From contig CAAFWT010000077.1 in assembly GCA_900766785.1 (NCBI GenBank), forward strand, positions 1 to 12,602: a stretch of DNA of 12,602 bases, given 5' to 3'. A program made the position numbers and the translations under genes. Below, piece after piece: positions 1 to 6,900 of this stretch. Source of the DNA: an uncultured Paraprevotella sp. GTDB lineage: Bacteria > Bacteroidota > Bacteroidia > Bacteroidales > Bacteroidaceae. A model generated the notes under the pieces. The model was not told the DNA's origin. It was given only the letters and a program-made list of their open reading frames with translations, and did no database searches. The first letter of the stretch is position 1; the number at the start of each line of letters is the position of its first letter.

Positions 1-13
1 TACAAACATGCCA

Positions 14-45
14 CAAATTTATGTCGCGTTACCCAAATCACCAAA
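14..45 (-). promoter_or_regulatory. Predicted Bacteroidota promoter facing off the left edge
   Basis: Read on the minus strand, TTTG (plus 42-45) is followed after exactly 20 bases by TAAATTTG (plus 14-21). This matches the Bacteroidota -33/-7 consensus TTTG / TAnnTTTG. It would start transcription a few bases before the window ends, so it probably serves a leftward gene just outside the window. It lies downstream of the orphan gene head at 56-166. The motif match is seen directly; the function is inferred. Confidence 0.5.
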
Positions 46-55
46 ATTCAGAATG

Positions 56-166
56 CTAATTTGCTGATAATCGGCAAGAAAAAAAACAAGCAAAAAAAAG
101 TGACGAAAACAGGAGCGGTTCAAACTCTTTTTTCAATGTCTCCAGAATTCGTTCCTTGATATTCAT
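56..166 (-). pseudogene. Orphan gene head: duplicate 5' end of the neighbouring hypothetical gene
   Basis: The minus strand starts with ATG at 166 and encodes the same first residues as the protein at 303-1028 (MNIKERILETLKKE), then FEP in place of VEP. Similarity stops at base 117, within codon 17. The frame continues through unrelated, low-complexity codons rich in TTT/CTT and stops at 56-58 after 36 residues. No promoter is visible directly upstream. The likeliest reading is a remnant of a tandem paralogue or a recombination scar, not a working gene. An intact short peptide cannot be excluded. Confidence 0.6.
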
Positions 167-179
167 AATCAGTTATTTT
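117..179. repeat. Left copy of 63-bp direct repeat
   Basis: Bases 117-179 match 979-1041 at 62 of 63 positions (A at 124, C at 986), in the same orientation and 862 bases apart. On the minus strand the repeat holds 13 bases upstream of the ATG plus the first 50 coding bases. Identity ends sharply on both sides. The rest of 1-302 holds the gene-head fragment and the left-edge promoter; I see no other gene in 180-302. Confidence 0.93.
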
Positions 180-302
180 GGCGGATTGTATCTGATGAAT
201 AGCTGTATTGTTTAATGGAAGTCATATCATTATAAATTCCCCATACACATGGTGTTGCCTGATAGAGTGTATCATATTCAGTTCATTGCCTATATGCTAC
301 TC

Positions 303-1028
303 CTAATCATAATACTCCTGACTCTCTATCCATTCCCTAATCTTCTTGGATCCTTCAATGTATTCTTCGTATGCGAGGGCATTTATTGGGCGTTCGTACT
401 GCATAAACTGTTCCCCTTTTTTTGTTCGTTCCAGCCGATCCCATTCTTCGGGTTTAACAAGTTTCCGCAATCGCATTCCTCTTTCCTCAAGATAGTCCAG
501 CGCAGCCTTTTTGTCATGCTTCCATATGCAATACATGATAGGTATAAGATAGTCATCTGCCACTAAGAATCTCTTATCCAATGAAATCGTCTCTTCCAAA
601 GCGCTGTCCTTGTGTGAAAACTTTTCAAGGTATGGAATCAGATATATTCTTGTACAACTTATTATTTGTTCCAGTTTTTGATTTACTATTTCCTCAGTGT
701 CATCATCATAGAATTCGAAATCCCATGTTGATCCGGGCACTTCTGGCCTCATCCATTGTAGTCTGCAACTAATGCCGAGATGCCAGTATTCGAGTTTTTC
801 TATTATGCTTTGGCTTTTTAAAGATTTTTTAATGTCACGGAATTCTGTATATGCGCCAAGATTAACATAGGTTATTCCACGATAATAACTGGCTATACGA
901 CACCTTAGGTAGACGCCGATTTCTTTACTGCTAAGTAATTTAAAGGCGTTTTGCGACTTCGTGTATCGATAGTTCAAAGGTTCAACCTCTTTTTTCAATG
1001 TCTCCAGAATTCGTTCCTTGATATTCAT
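303..1028 (-). CDS. Hypothetical protein, 241 aa, possibly DUF4304-like
   Basis: I do not firmly recognise this protein. It is soluble-looking, with no signal peptide or membrane segment, and rich in charged and aromatic residues. The N-terminal part (residues 1-65) has an amphipathic helix, then a LNYRYTKSQNAFKL stretch, then beta-like segments. That layout recalls DUF4304-type proteins (helix, 'long gapped F/Y-K', then F-x-R strands), but this is a weak resemblance from memory. The C-terminal half is helical (LEERGMRLRKL, EEYIEGSKKIREWIES). The start at 1028 is supported by a consensus promoter at 1080-1111, leaving a leader of about 45 bases. The gene is visibly more AT-rich than the genes to its right and sits downstream of the 3' end of a tRNA gene, a common place for acquired DNA. 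Its 5' end is duplicated at 117-179. An immunity-type or other accessory role is possible but unsupported. Confidence 0.8.
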   Translation of the reverse strand: MNIKERILETLKKEVEPLNYRYTKSQNAFKLLSSKEIGVYLRCRIASYYRGITYVNLGAYTEFRDIKKSLKSQSIIEKLEYWHLGISCRLQWMRPEVPGSTWDFEFYDDDTEEIVNQKLEQIISCTRIYLIPYLEKFSHKDSALEETISLDKRFLVADDYLIPIMYCIWKHDKKAALDYLEERGMRLRKLVKPEEWDRLERTKKGEQFMQYERPINALAYEEYIEGSKKIREWIESQEYYD

Positions 1029-1041
1029 AATCAGTTATTTT
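979..1041. repeat. Right copy of 63-bp direct repeat
   Basis: This is the partner of 117-179. It covers the start codon, leader end and first 16 codons plus two bases of the intact minus-strand gene. It differs from the left copy only at base 986, which changes Val15 to Phe. Confidence 0.93.
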
Positions 1042-1079
1042 AATGTTTATTAAATAGGTTTTGTTTTTGCTTCATATGG

Positions 1080-1111
1080 CAAAAATATGTGTTTCGAATA
1101 TACTCACCAAA
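1080..1111 (-). promoter_or_regulatory. Predicted promoter of the 303-1028 gene
   Basis: On the minus strand TTTG (plus 1108-1111), a 20-base spacer, then TATTTTTG (plus 1080-1087) match the Bacteroidota consensus at every fixed position. The predicted start near 1073 gives a leader of about 45 bases before the ATG at 1028. The gene is therefore transcribed on its own and not by read-through from the tRNA, which has its own terminator. Confidence 0.7.
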
Positions 1112-1123
1112 CTTTTTCTGTTG

Positions 1124-1168
1124 CATCTTGTATCACGGGCATGGGATTCTTGAGAATAAAACAAGATG
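1124..1168. repeat. Nested inverted repeat upstream of the hypothetical gene's promoter
   Basis: CATCTTGT (1124-1131) and ACAAGATG (1161-1168) are perfect 8-base arms 29 bases apart. They enclose a smaller dyad, ATTCT-TG-AGAAT (1146-1157). Neither strand has a T run after the stem, so it is not a typical terminator. It lies just upstream of the -33 element at 1108-1111, where a regulator could bind. Function unknown. Confidence 0.45.
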
Positions 1169-1206
1169 AAACAAACAAGGCAGAAAATAATGGGTGGAGG
1201 TAACGA

Positions 1207-1244
1207 AAAGTAAAGAAAAAGAGATGAACAATACGTCCATCTCT
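1207..1244 (-). terminator. Terminator of the tRNA-fMet gene
   Basis: On the minus strand the sequence right after the encoded CCA forms AGAGATG / CATCTCT (plus 1238-1244 with 1220-1226), an 11-base loop and a 7-bp perfect stem. A T-rich run (TTTTTCTTTACTT, plus 1207-1219) follows at once. This is a classic Rho-independent layout directly adjoining the tRNA. Confidence 0.8.
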
Positions 1245-1320
1245 TGGTTGCGGGGGTCCGACTCGAACGGGCGACCTCCAGGTTATGAGCCTGGCGAGCT
1301 ACCAACTGCTCCACCCCGCG
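1245..1320 (-). tRNA. Initiator tRNA-fMet (CAT anticodon), 3' CCA encoded
   Basis: A 76-base cloverleaf reads from 1320 down to 1245. The acceptor arm is CGCGGGG / CCCCGCA with ACCA encoded, the D arm GAGC/GCTC, the anticodon loop CTCATAA, and the T loop TTCGAGT. The unpaired C1-A72 and the A11-U24 pair mark it as the initiator rather than the elongator tRNA-Met. Two details differ from the E. coli initiator. The anticodon stem is CCAGG/CCTGG, so the usual three G-C pairs become A29-U41, G30-C40, G31-C39. The T stem (GCCCG/CGGAC) has a C50-A64 mismatch. It has its own promoter and terminator. Confidence 0.95.
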
Positions 1321-1343
1321 ATGTTATTTCTGATTTGCGACTG

Positions 1344-1375
1344 CAAAGTTAGTACATTCCTTTCATACCGACAAG
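1344..1375 (-). promoter_or_regulatory. Predicted tRNA-fMet promoter
   Basis: On the minus strand TAACTTTG (plus 1344-1351) is a perfect -7 element. CTTG (plus 1372-1375) sits 20 bases upstream, a 3-of-4 match to the -33 TTTG. Transcription would begin about 15-20 bases before the tRNA 5' end at 1320. The site is divergent from the tetR promoter. Confidence 0.55.
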
Positions 1376-1423
1376 TCTTTCCCCCTCTTTTTATTCGGAA
1401 GACTGCAGGAAACCTCCATTTTG

Positions 1424-1446
1424 GCACAAAATACATATACTTGTGC
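1424..1446. promoter_or_regulatory. Candidate operator dyad 1 (GCACAA-N11-TTGTGC)
   Basis: Perfect 6-base arms GCACAA (1424-1429) and TTGTGC (1441-1446) surround an 11-base AT-rich centre. The same half-site recurs in dyad 2 about 42 bases downstream, close to four helical turns. It lies between the divergent tRNA and tetR promoters. Binding by the adjacent TetR-family protein is an inference. Confidence 0.5.
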
Positions 1447-1463
1447 ATATTTTCGATTCCATT

Positions 1464-1496
1464 TTTGCACAAATAGGGCAATTTGTGCTAACTTTG
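1464..1496 (+). promoter_or_regulatory. Predicted tetR promoter
   Basis: TTTG (1464-1467), a 21-base spacer and TAACTTTG (1489-1496) fit the Bacteroidota consensus. The start would fall near 1503, giving a leader of about 80 bases before the ATG at 1583. The spacer is almost wholly occupied by operator dyad 2, so a bound repressor would block RNA polymerase. Confidence 0.65.
1467..1488. promoter_or_regulatory. Candidate operator dyad 2 within the tetR promoter spacer
   Basis: GCACAAA (1467-1473) and TTTGTGC (1482-1488) are perfect 7-base arms with an 8-base centre. The dyad fills the gap between the -33 and -7 elements. TetR-family regulators often bind such dyads to repress their own gene, so autoregulation is the obvious hypothesis. 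Confidence 0.6.
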
Positions 1497-1510
1497 CATC
1501 ACGAAAGGCA

Positions 1511-1570
1511 ACCAGAGCCTCGGTAGGACAACACTGGTAACAGACGAGGCTGAACAGGAAAGCATTTTTT
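1511..1570 (+). promoter_or_regulatory. Hairpin in the tetR leader with a possible alternative fold
   Basis: Within the predicted 5' leader, AGCCTCG (1516-1522) can pair with CGAGGCT (1545-1551). A competing pairing joins ACCAG (1511-1515) with CTGGT (1534-1538). Six T's follow at 1565-1570, but 13 bases after the stem, too far for a standard terminator. It might be an attenuator-like leader or chance. Confidence 0.35.
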
Positions 1571-1582
1571 AACGGATAGGAA

Positions 1583-2194
1583 ATGTCGACAACAAAGACC
1601 AGAGAGAAATTGGTGGACGTGGCCAGACAACTCTTTGCCAAGCATGGCTTGGAAAACACCACGATGAATGATATTGCAGTGACCTCGGGCAAAGGTCGCC
1701 GCACGCTCTATACCTATTTCAAAAATAAAGAGGATATCTATTGGGCTGTCATTGAAGGAGAATTGGAAAGACTCTCGGAGAGGATGAACGAGGTGGCCAA
1801 GCAGAATATGGAGCCGGAGGACAAACTGGTGGAAATCGTGTTCACTCACCTCAACATGATCAAGGAGGCTGTTCAGCGTAACGGAAACCTGAGAGCAGAA
1901 TTCTTCAGAAACATCATCATGGTGGAGAAGGTGAGAAAGAACTTCGACCAGACCGAGCTCAAGCTGTTCAATGCCATCATGACCGAAGGAGTACGAAATG
2001 GGAAATTCGAAATAGACAGCATACCTCTCTGTGCCAACATCCTGCATTTCAGCGTCAAAGGTTTGGAGATACCCTTCATCTATGGCCGTCTCTCACAAGG
2101 TCTGCCCAGCGGGATGAGCCGAGGTATCGTTCAGAAGTTAATCCACAAGGCTTTAGGGAAGCCCGACAGACAGCATCTAAACTATTATCTGTAA
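1583..2194 (+). CDS. TetR/AcrR-family transcriptional regulator
   Basis: A 203-residue one-domain-plus-ligand-pocket repressor of normal family length. The N-terminal DNA-binding domain spans about residues 5-55: a first helix (TREKLVDVARQLFAKHG), then the helix-turn-helix TTMNDIAVTSGKGRRTLYTYF followed by KNKEDIYWAVI, the standard TetR signature. The all-helical rest (60-203) would bind a small effector and dimerise; its ligand cannot be read from sequence. The start at 1583 places the first helix at the usual distance from the N terminus. The next gene downstream is fabG, 127 bases after the stop. That linkage suggests control of fatty acid or envelope lipid synthesis, comparable in idea to FabR, but this is inference. 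GCACAA dyads in its own promoter suggest autoregulation. Confidence 0.93.
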   Translation: MSTTKTREKLVDVARQLFAKHGLENTTMNDIAVTSGKGRRTLYTYFKNKEDIYWAVIEGELERLSERMNEVAKQNMEPEDKLVEIVFTHLNMIKEAVQRNGNLRAEFFRNIIMVEKVRKNFDQTELKLFNAIMTEGVRNGKFEIDSIPLCANILHFSVKGLEIPFIYGRLSQGLPSGMSRGIVQKLIHKALGKPDRQHLNYYL

Positions 2195-2321
2195 AAGACA
2201 GTTCCGTCACCCGCTTCCCACCTCAATGCACATACCAGATGAGAGCATGAGTGAGAGGACAAGCGGGAAGGGAAGACAAGAAAGAATTTATTATTATCCA
2301 ACATACATTATATATAATAAT

Positions 2322-3080
2322 ATGGGATTACTGAAAGGAAAGACCGCTCTGATTACAGGTGCGGCAAGAGGTATCGGAAAGGCTATCGCCTTGAAGTTCG
2401 CATCTGAAGGTGCCAACATTGCATTCACCGACCTGGTTCTCAACGACGACATGGCTGCTGGACTGGAAGCCACACGCCAGGAGATAGAATCCGTGGGAGT
2501 GACATGCCGTGCCTATGCAGGAAACGCAGCAGACTTTGCTGAGACAGAGAACGTAGTGAAGCAGATACGCGAGGACTTCGGTAGCATAGACATACTGGTC
2601 AACAATGCAGGCATCACCAAGGACGGACTCATGCTACGCATGACAGAAGCTCAGTGGGATGCAGTCATCAATGTCAACCTGAAGAGTGCATTCAACTTCA
2701 TACATGCATGCGTACCTGTCATGATGCGCCAGCGTGGAGGTTCCATCATCAACATGGCCAGTGTGGTGGGCGTACACGGAAATGCCGGACAGGCCAACTA
2801 TGCTGCCAGCAAGGCCGGCATGATAGCTCTGGCAAAGAGTGTTGCCCAAGAGATGGGACCCAAGGGCATACGTGCCAATGCCATTGCTCCTGGCTTCATA
2901 GAGACAGCCATGACAGCAGCTCTCTCAGAAGAAATCCGCGAGGAGTGGAAGAAGAAGATTCCTCTGAGACGTGGCGGACAAGTGGAAGACATTGCCAATG
3001 TGGCTACCTTCCTGGCCAGTGACCTGAGCAGTTACGTATCAGGACAAGTCATCCAAGTGGACGGCGGAATGAACATGTAA
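2322..3080 (+). CDS. fabG: 3-oxoacyl-[acyl-carrier-protein] reductase FabG
   Basis: A 252-residue short-chain dehydrogenase that reduces 3-oxoacyl-ACP to 3-hydroxyacyl-ACP with NADPH in the cytosolic type II fatty acid cycle. Visible motifs: cofactor loop TGAARGIG (12-19), NNAG (94-97), catalytic Asn119, Ser147, Tyr160 and Lys164 (YAASK), PGFIET (190-195) and C-terminal VDGGM. I chose the ATG at 2322 because MGLLKGKTALITG is the normal family N terminus. The in-frame ATG at 2226 would add 32 residues (HIPDESMSERTS...) unlike any SDR start. An AT-rich leader with a 12-base palindrome, ATTATATATAAT (2307-2318), precedes the start, as is common in Bacteroidota. No separate promoter consensus is visible in 2195-2321, so co-transcription with tetR is possible. 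A strong terminator follows. Other SDR substrates cannot be excluded. Confidence 0.92.
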   Translation: MGLLKGKTALITGAARGIGKAIALKFASEGANIAFTDLVLNDDMAAGLEATRQEIESVGVTCRAYAGNAADFAETENVVKQIREDFGSIDILVNNAGITKDGLMLRMTEAQWDAVINVNLKSAFNFIHACVPVMMRQRGGSIINMASVVGVHGNAGQANYAASKAGMIALAKSVAQEMGPKGIRANAIAPGFIETAMTAALSEEIREEWKKKIPLRRGGQVEDIANVATFLASDLSSYVSGQVIQVDGGMNM

Positions 3081-3093
3081 TCAACAATAGATT

Positions 3094-3136
3094 TCGCCCG
3101 GCAAACATCAACCTGTGTGCCGGGCGATTTCTTTCT
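3094..3136 (+). terminator. Rho-independent terminator after fabG
   Basis: TCGCCCGGCA (3094-3103) pairs perfectly with TGCCGGGCGA (3118-3127), a 10-bp GC-rich stem with a 14-base loop. TTTCTTTCT follows (3128-3136). It begins 13 bases after the fabG stop and ends only 16 bases before the next start codon. Confidence 0.8.
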
Positions 3137-3152
3137 GACTCAAGCATAGGAG

Positions 3153-3833
3153 ATGGAAGTACTCTACGAAGACAATCACCTCATCGTGGTAAACAAGTGG
3201 CCTGGGGAAATCGTACAGGGAGACAAGACTGGCGACGAACCTCTGTCGGAGACCGTAAAGCGCTATCTGAAAGATAAGTATGCCAAGCCTGGCAACGTAT
3301 ATCTGGGAGTGGTGCACCGACTGGACAGACCCGTGAGCGGCTGCGTACTCTTTGCCAAGACAAGCAAGGCACTTCCCCGACTGAACAAACTCTTCTCCAC
3401 ACACGAACTGGTGCAGAAGACCTATCTGGCCATCGTATGTGCACGTCCCCATCAAGACTCAGGGACACTCACCCACTGGATTACCAGAAACGAAAAGGCT
3501 AATACCAGCAAAGCATATCCCAAAGAGATTCCGGGATCGAAGAAAGCCATTCTCACATACAAGTTCTTAGGGGCATCAGAACGGTATTTCCTCCTGGAAG
3601 TACATCTGCATACGGGCAGGCACCACCAGATCAGATGTCAGTTGGCAGCCATAGGATGTCCCATCAAGGGTGACCTGAAATATGGAGCCCCACGAAGCAA
3701 TCCCGATGGAAGCATCTGCCTGCATGCCTACAACCTCATACTGGAACATCCCGTCAGCCACCAGAAACTGAGTATCACGGCACCACTTCCCGCTGACCGC
3801 CTATGGCAGAGCTTCCGTTCCGTAACGAAATAG
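3153..3833 (+). CDS. RluA-family RNA pseudouridine synthase
   Basis: A 226-residue enzyme that isomerises uridine to pseudouridine in RNA (rRNA or tRNA; target not predictable). It shows the family motif HRLDRPVSG (55-63) with catalytic Asp58, TGRHHQIR (154-161) and GDLKYGA (173-179). It begins directly with the catalytic domain (VLYEDNHLIVVNKWPG) and lacks the N-terminal S4 domain of RluC/RluD, so it belongs to the short, RluA/TruC-like group. Trp16-Pro17 replaces the commoner Lys-Pro after VVNK. An AGGAG sits directly against the ATG, too close for an ordinary Shine-Dalgarno. No promoter consensus is visible between the fabG terminator and this start, so read-through transcription is likely. 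The gene is followed by 153 bases before tamB. Confidence 0.92.
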   Translation: MEVLYEDNHLIVVNKWPGEIVQGDKTGDEPLSETVKRYLKDKYAKPGNVYLGVVHRLDRPVSGCVLFAKTSKALPRLNKLFSTHELVQKTYLAIVCARPHQDSGTLTHWITRNEKANTSKAYPKEIPGSKKAILTYKFLGASERYFLLEVHLHTGRHHQIRCQLAAIGCPIKGDLKYGAPRSNPDGSICLHAYNLILEHPVSHQKLSITAPLPADRLWQSFRSVTK

Positions 3834-3943
3834 ACAGGCACAGGAATGGTTACTGACAAACCTTTCTTCATCGATATTTGCTGTTAGCTCGATAACTTAC
3901 GCTTTTTTAAGACAAACAAAACACGGCAATGCCCGCTTTTTGC

Positions 3944-3951
3944 TAAATTTG
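3944..3951 (+). promoter_or_regulatory. Candidate -7 element for the tamB-tamL operon
   Basis: TAAATTTG is a perfect Bacteroidota -7 match 35 bases before the ATG at 3987. No TTTG is found at the right distance upstream (3919-3925 is A/C-rich), so the promoter is only half supported. The copies of GACAAA at 3855, 3911 and 3964 around it are noted without a proposed function. Confidence 0.4.
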
Positions 3952-3986
3952 TCGTCTGATTCTGACAAAACAAACCCTTGAGTGAC

Positions 3987-6900
3987 ATGGCAGTAAGAAG
4001 AAAAAGGATTATACGCGCCCTGCTGGCGTTGTTCATGGCACCATTTGCCATGATACTCCTGCTGGGTATCCTGCTCTACTTGCCGCCCATACAGAGATGG
4101 GGTGTAAAGCAAGCCACAGACTATCTCTCGCGCCAAACAGGTGTGGAGGTCAGCATCGGGCAGATACGTCTGGCATTTCCTCTGGATATCCATCTGAAAG
4201 ATGTGGTGGCCATACATGAGGGCGACACTCTGCTGTCCGTAAACAGCATCCTTGTGGACCTGGACATGAGTCGTGTCATGAGGCTGGACATCGGAGTGGA
4301 TGCCGTGGAACTCTCCGGCGGACAGGTACACACGGGCATGCTCATACCCTCAGTAAACATAGCAGGAAGAGTGGGGACCATAAACCTGAATGCCGATGCC
4401 ATCCGTCTGAAACAGCAATCCATTCTGGGTGCAAATGTTCTCCTTCAGAATTCCGACATCGAAGTCTCTCTGCATGAGACATCCGAGGAGGAGGATACCA
4501 CCTCTTCCACCTCCCCACTGAAGAAGATAGGACTCCATCGGGCAGAAATCCTCCATAGTCATATTGTCCTGCATCTGCCTGGTGACAGCACCAGGGTAGA
4601 AGCCGCCATCTCTGATGCTCTGATAACGGATGGAGATATCCATCTGGAGAATGGCACATACGAGGTGCAGCATTTCACGCTGTCTGCCGATTCTGTTCTC
4701 TATGACCTCCCCTACGATACACTTAAGACATCCCTGGGTATCAATCCTTCACACATCAGGCTGGACAGCATTAGTCTGCAGGCTGACAGCATCCTCCTGG
4801 AGCTGGAACCGCTATGGTTGAGGTGTCATTTGCTGGAGGGAAGGATGAAGGAGCGTTGCGGACTGCAGGTGGATACACTTGCGGGCCAATTGGTATGTAC
4901 CAGCCAGGATATCAAGGTCACAAGACTGAACTTAGCCACACCACAGAGCCAGTTGAAAGCCAACCTGCAGATGGACTATTCTGCCTTCTCGGCTCATCCT
5001 CAGGGAGAGATAAGGCTGGACAGCAAGGGACGCCTGGCCGTGGATGACATAGCAATGGCTGCAGGAGAAGCCATCCCTGCAAGCATCAGAAACGGTCTGT
5101 CGGGGCAGGGAATCAACTTCCTCACATACATCAAGGGAAATACAGACCGGTTGGAAGTGGATACCCTGGCTCTCCACATGCCCTCCGTGGCGGATATCAG
5201 AGCAGAGGGAAGAGGGAGACACCTGTTGGCCACCGACAGCACGGAAGCCCAAATGACCGTGGATCTGCATACTATGGATCTCTCATGCATACGTAGTGCT
5301 TTCGAACTGAAAGAGGTGGCATTGCCCTCCACCACCCTCCATGCCACTGCCAGATTACGGATGGGGAATTTGCTCCATGTGGATGCCCTGGCCAGCCAGC
5401 ACCATGGAAGAGCACGCATAGCCCTCTCTGCCAACACGAAGAGCATGGCATACCAAACCCAGATGTCTGTCCAGGAGTGGAGACTGGATGAATGGTTGCC
5501 ACAGTCGGGACTGCATTACCTCACGGCACAAGCTTCGGCAAAAGGCAGAGGTACCGACTTCCTCTCGGAGAGAACAAGTATCGAAGGACAAATCTGCATA
5601 GATTCCCTTGGCTATGAGGAATGGAATCTGGGCAACATGGGACTGGATGCCCATCTGCACGGAGGTCAAGGACAGGTGCAAGTCAACAGCGGCAACCAAC
5701 TACTGGACATGCTGGCAAAGATAGACCTGAGGCTACAGGACCGCAGGATGGAATCGGCATCCTTCAGCATGGAGCTGAACAGCATGGACCTCTATGCCCT
5801 CCACATGGCAAAGGATACCCTGAAGGCAAGCATGAAGATGCACGTGGAAGGAAGCTCAGACTTCCATCAGACCCACATGCTGAAAGCTCAGGCCGACCAC
5901 ATCACACTACATCTGAAGGACACCACCCTCTATCCCGTGGAACTGGCTGCACGCATGATGCTCTCCCCCGACAGCACCTTTGCAGAAGCATCGGCTGGAG
6001 ACCTGGAACTGGGAATCCGTATTGCGCATGGAATAGACTCCTTGCAGGTATATCTGGAGAACATCATCGGGGAGATACAGACGGAGATGGACAGCCTCCA
6101 TCTGGACCAGGAGAAACTGCGAGGGATGCTCCCCACCCTGCAGGTTCACCTCCTGTGCGGGACACGCAACCCCGTAAACAATATCCTCAGGACAGCTGCA
6201 GGATATACCTTTGACCGCTTATGCATGGACTTGAACTCCAGTCCTGAAGAGGGATTGAGAGGCAAGGGATATCTGCACACGCTCAACACAGGTGCCATCC
6301 TGCTGGACACCATCCAATGGGACATCACACAGGATGCCGATGGTGTGGCTCTCCAGTCACGAATCAGAAACGGCATACGCAACCGAGTGGTCTCCTTCCA
6401 GTCCACCCTGCAAGCACGACTGACCTCCACAGGCACATCTGTACACCTGGACTATCTGGATGCCAAGGGAAAGAAAGGAGTGGACATAGGATTGGAAGCC
6501 AACGTGACACCCGAGGGCGTCAAGATACACATGACCCCATTAAACCCCATCATCGCCTATCGGCGTTTCACCATCAACGAGGACAACTATATAGAACTGT
6601 CCCGCGAGGGAAAGGTACTGGCTCTGGTGGACTTGCTGGCTGACGACGGTACGGGACTGAAAATCTATTCCACGCCCAACGAGGAAGCCTTGCAGGATAT
6701 CTCCCTGAGCATGAACAATATCAACATGGCCGAACTGACCAGCGTGATGCCCTATGCCCCACATTTGACTGGGCTGTTGCATGGTGATATTCACTACATG
6801 CAAGCCAATCAGGCCACCACCGTCTCTGCTGACATTGGTGTGGACAAACTGACCTATGAAGGAACTCCAATGGGAGACATGGGAATAAATGCCATCTACT

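Noticed and set aside
249..566. 105-codon plus-strand frame opposite the hypothetical gene
   Set aside because: It overlaps the minus-strand gene that has a consensus promoter, and its Phe/Leu/Pro-rich translation is what antisense of a charged, helical protein gives.
303..1320. Integrated element at tRNA-fMet with att repeats
   Set aside because: I found no second copy of the tRNA 3' end in the window and no integrase gene. The only direct repeats are the duplicated gene heads, which are unrelated to the tRNA.
1499..2047. 182-codon open frame on the minus strand opposite the TetR gene
   Set aside because: It overlaps a well-supported TetR coding region in antisense, its translation resembles no family, and it has no promoter or start context.
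2226..2321. 32-residue N-terminal extension of FabG from the ATG at 2226
   Set aside because: SDR reductases start a few residues before the TG-x3-GxG loop; the extension matches nothing in the family and runs through AT-rich leader sequence.
3855..3969. Three copies of GACAAA upstream of tamB as an operator array
   Set aside because: A six-base A-rich word at uneven spacing (56 and 53 bases) in an AT-rich spacer is too weak to call a regulatory site.
5621..6214. 197-codon plus-strand frame inside tamB
   Set aside because: It lies wholly within the strongly supported tamB frame and its composition (Gly/His/Arg/Pro-rich) is typical of an off-frame shadow in moderately GC-rich DNA.
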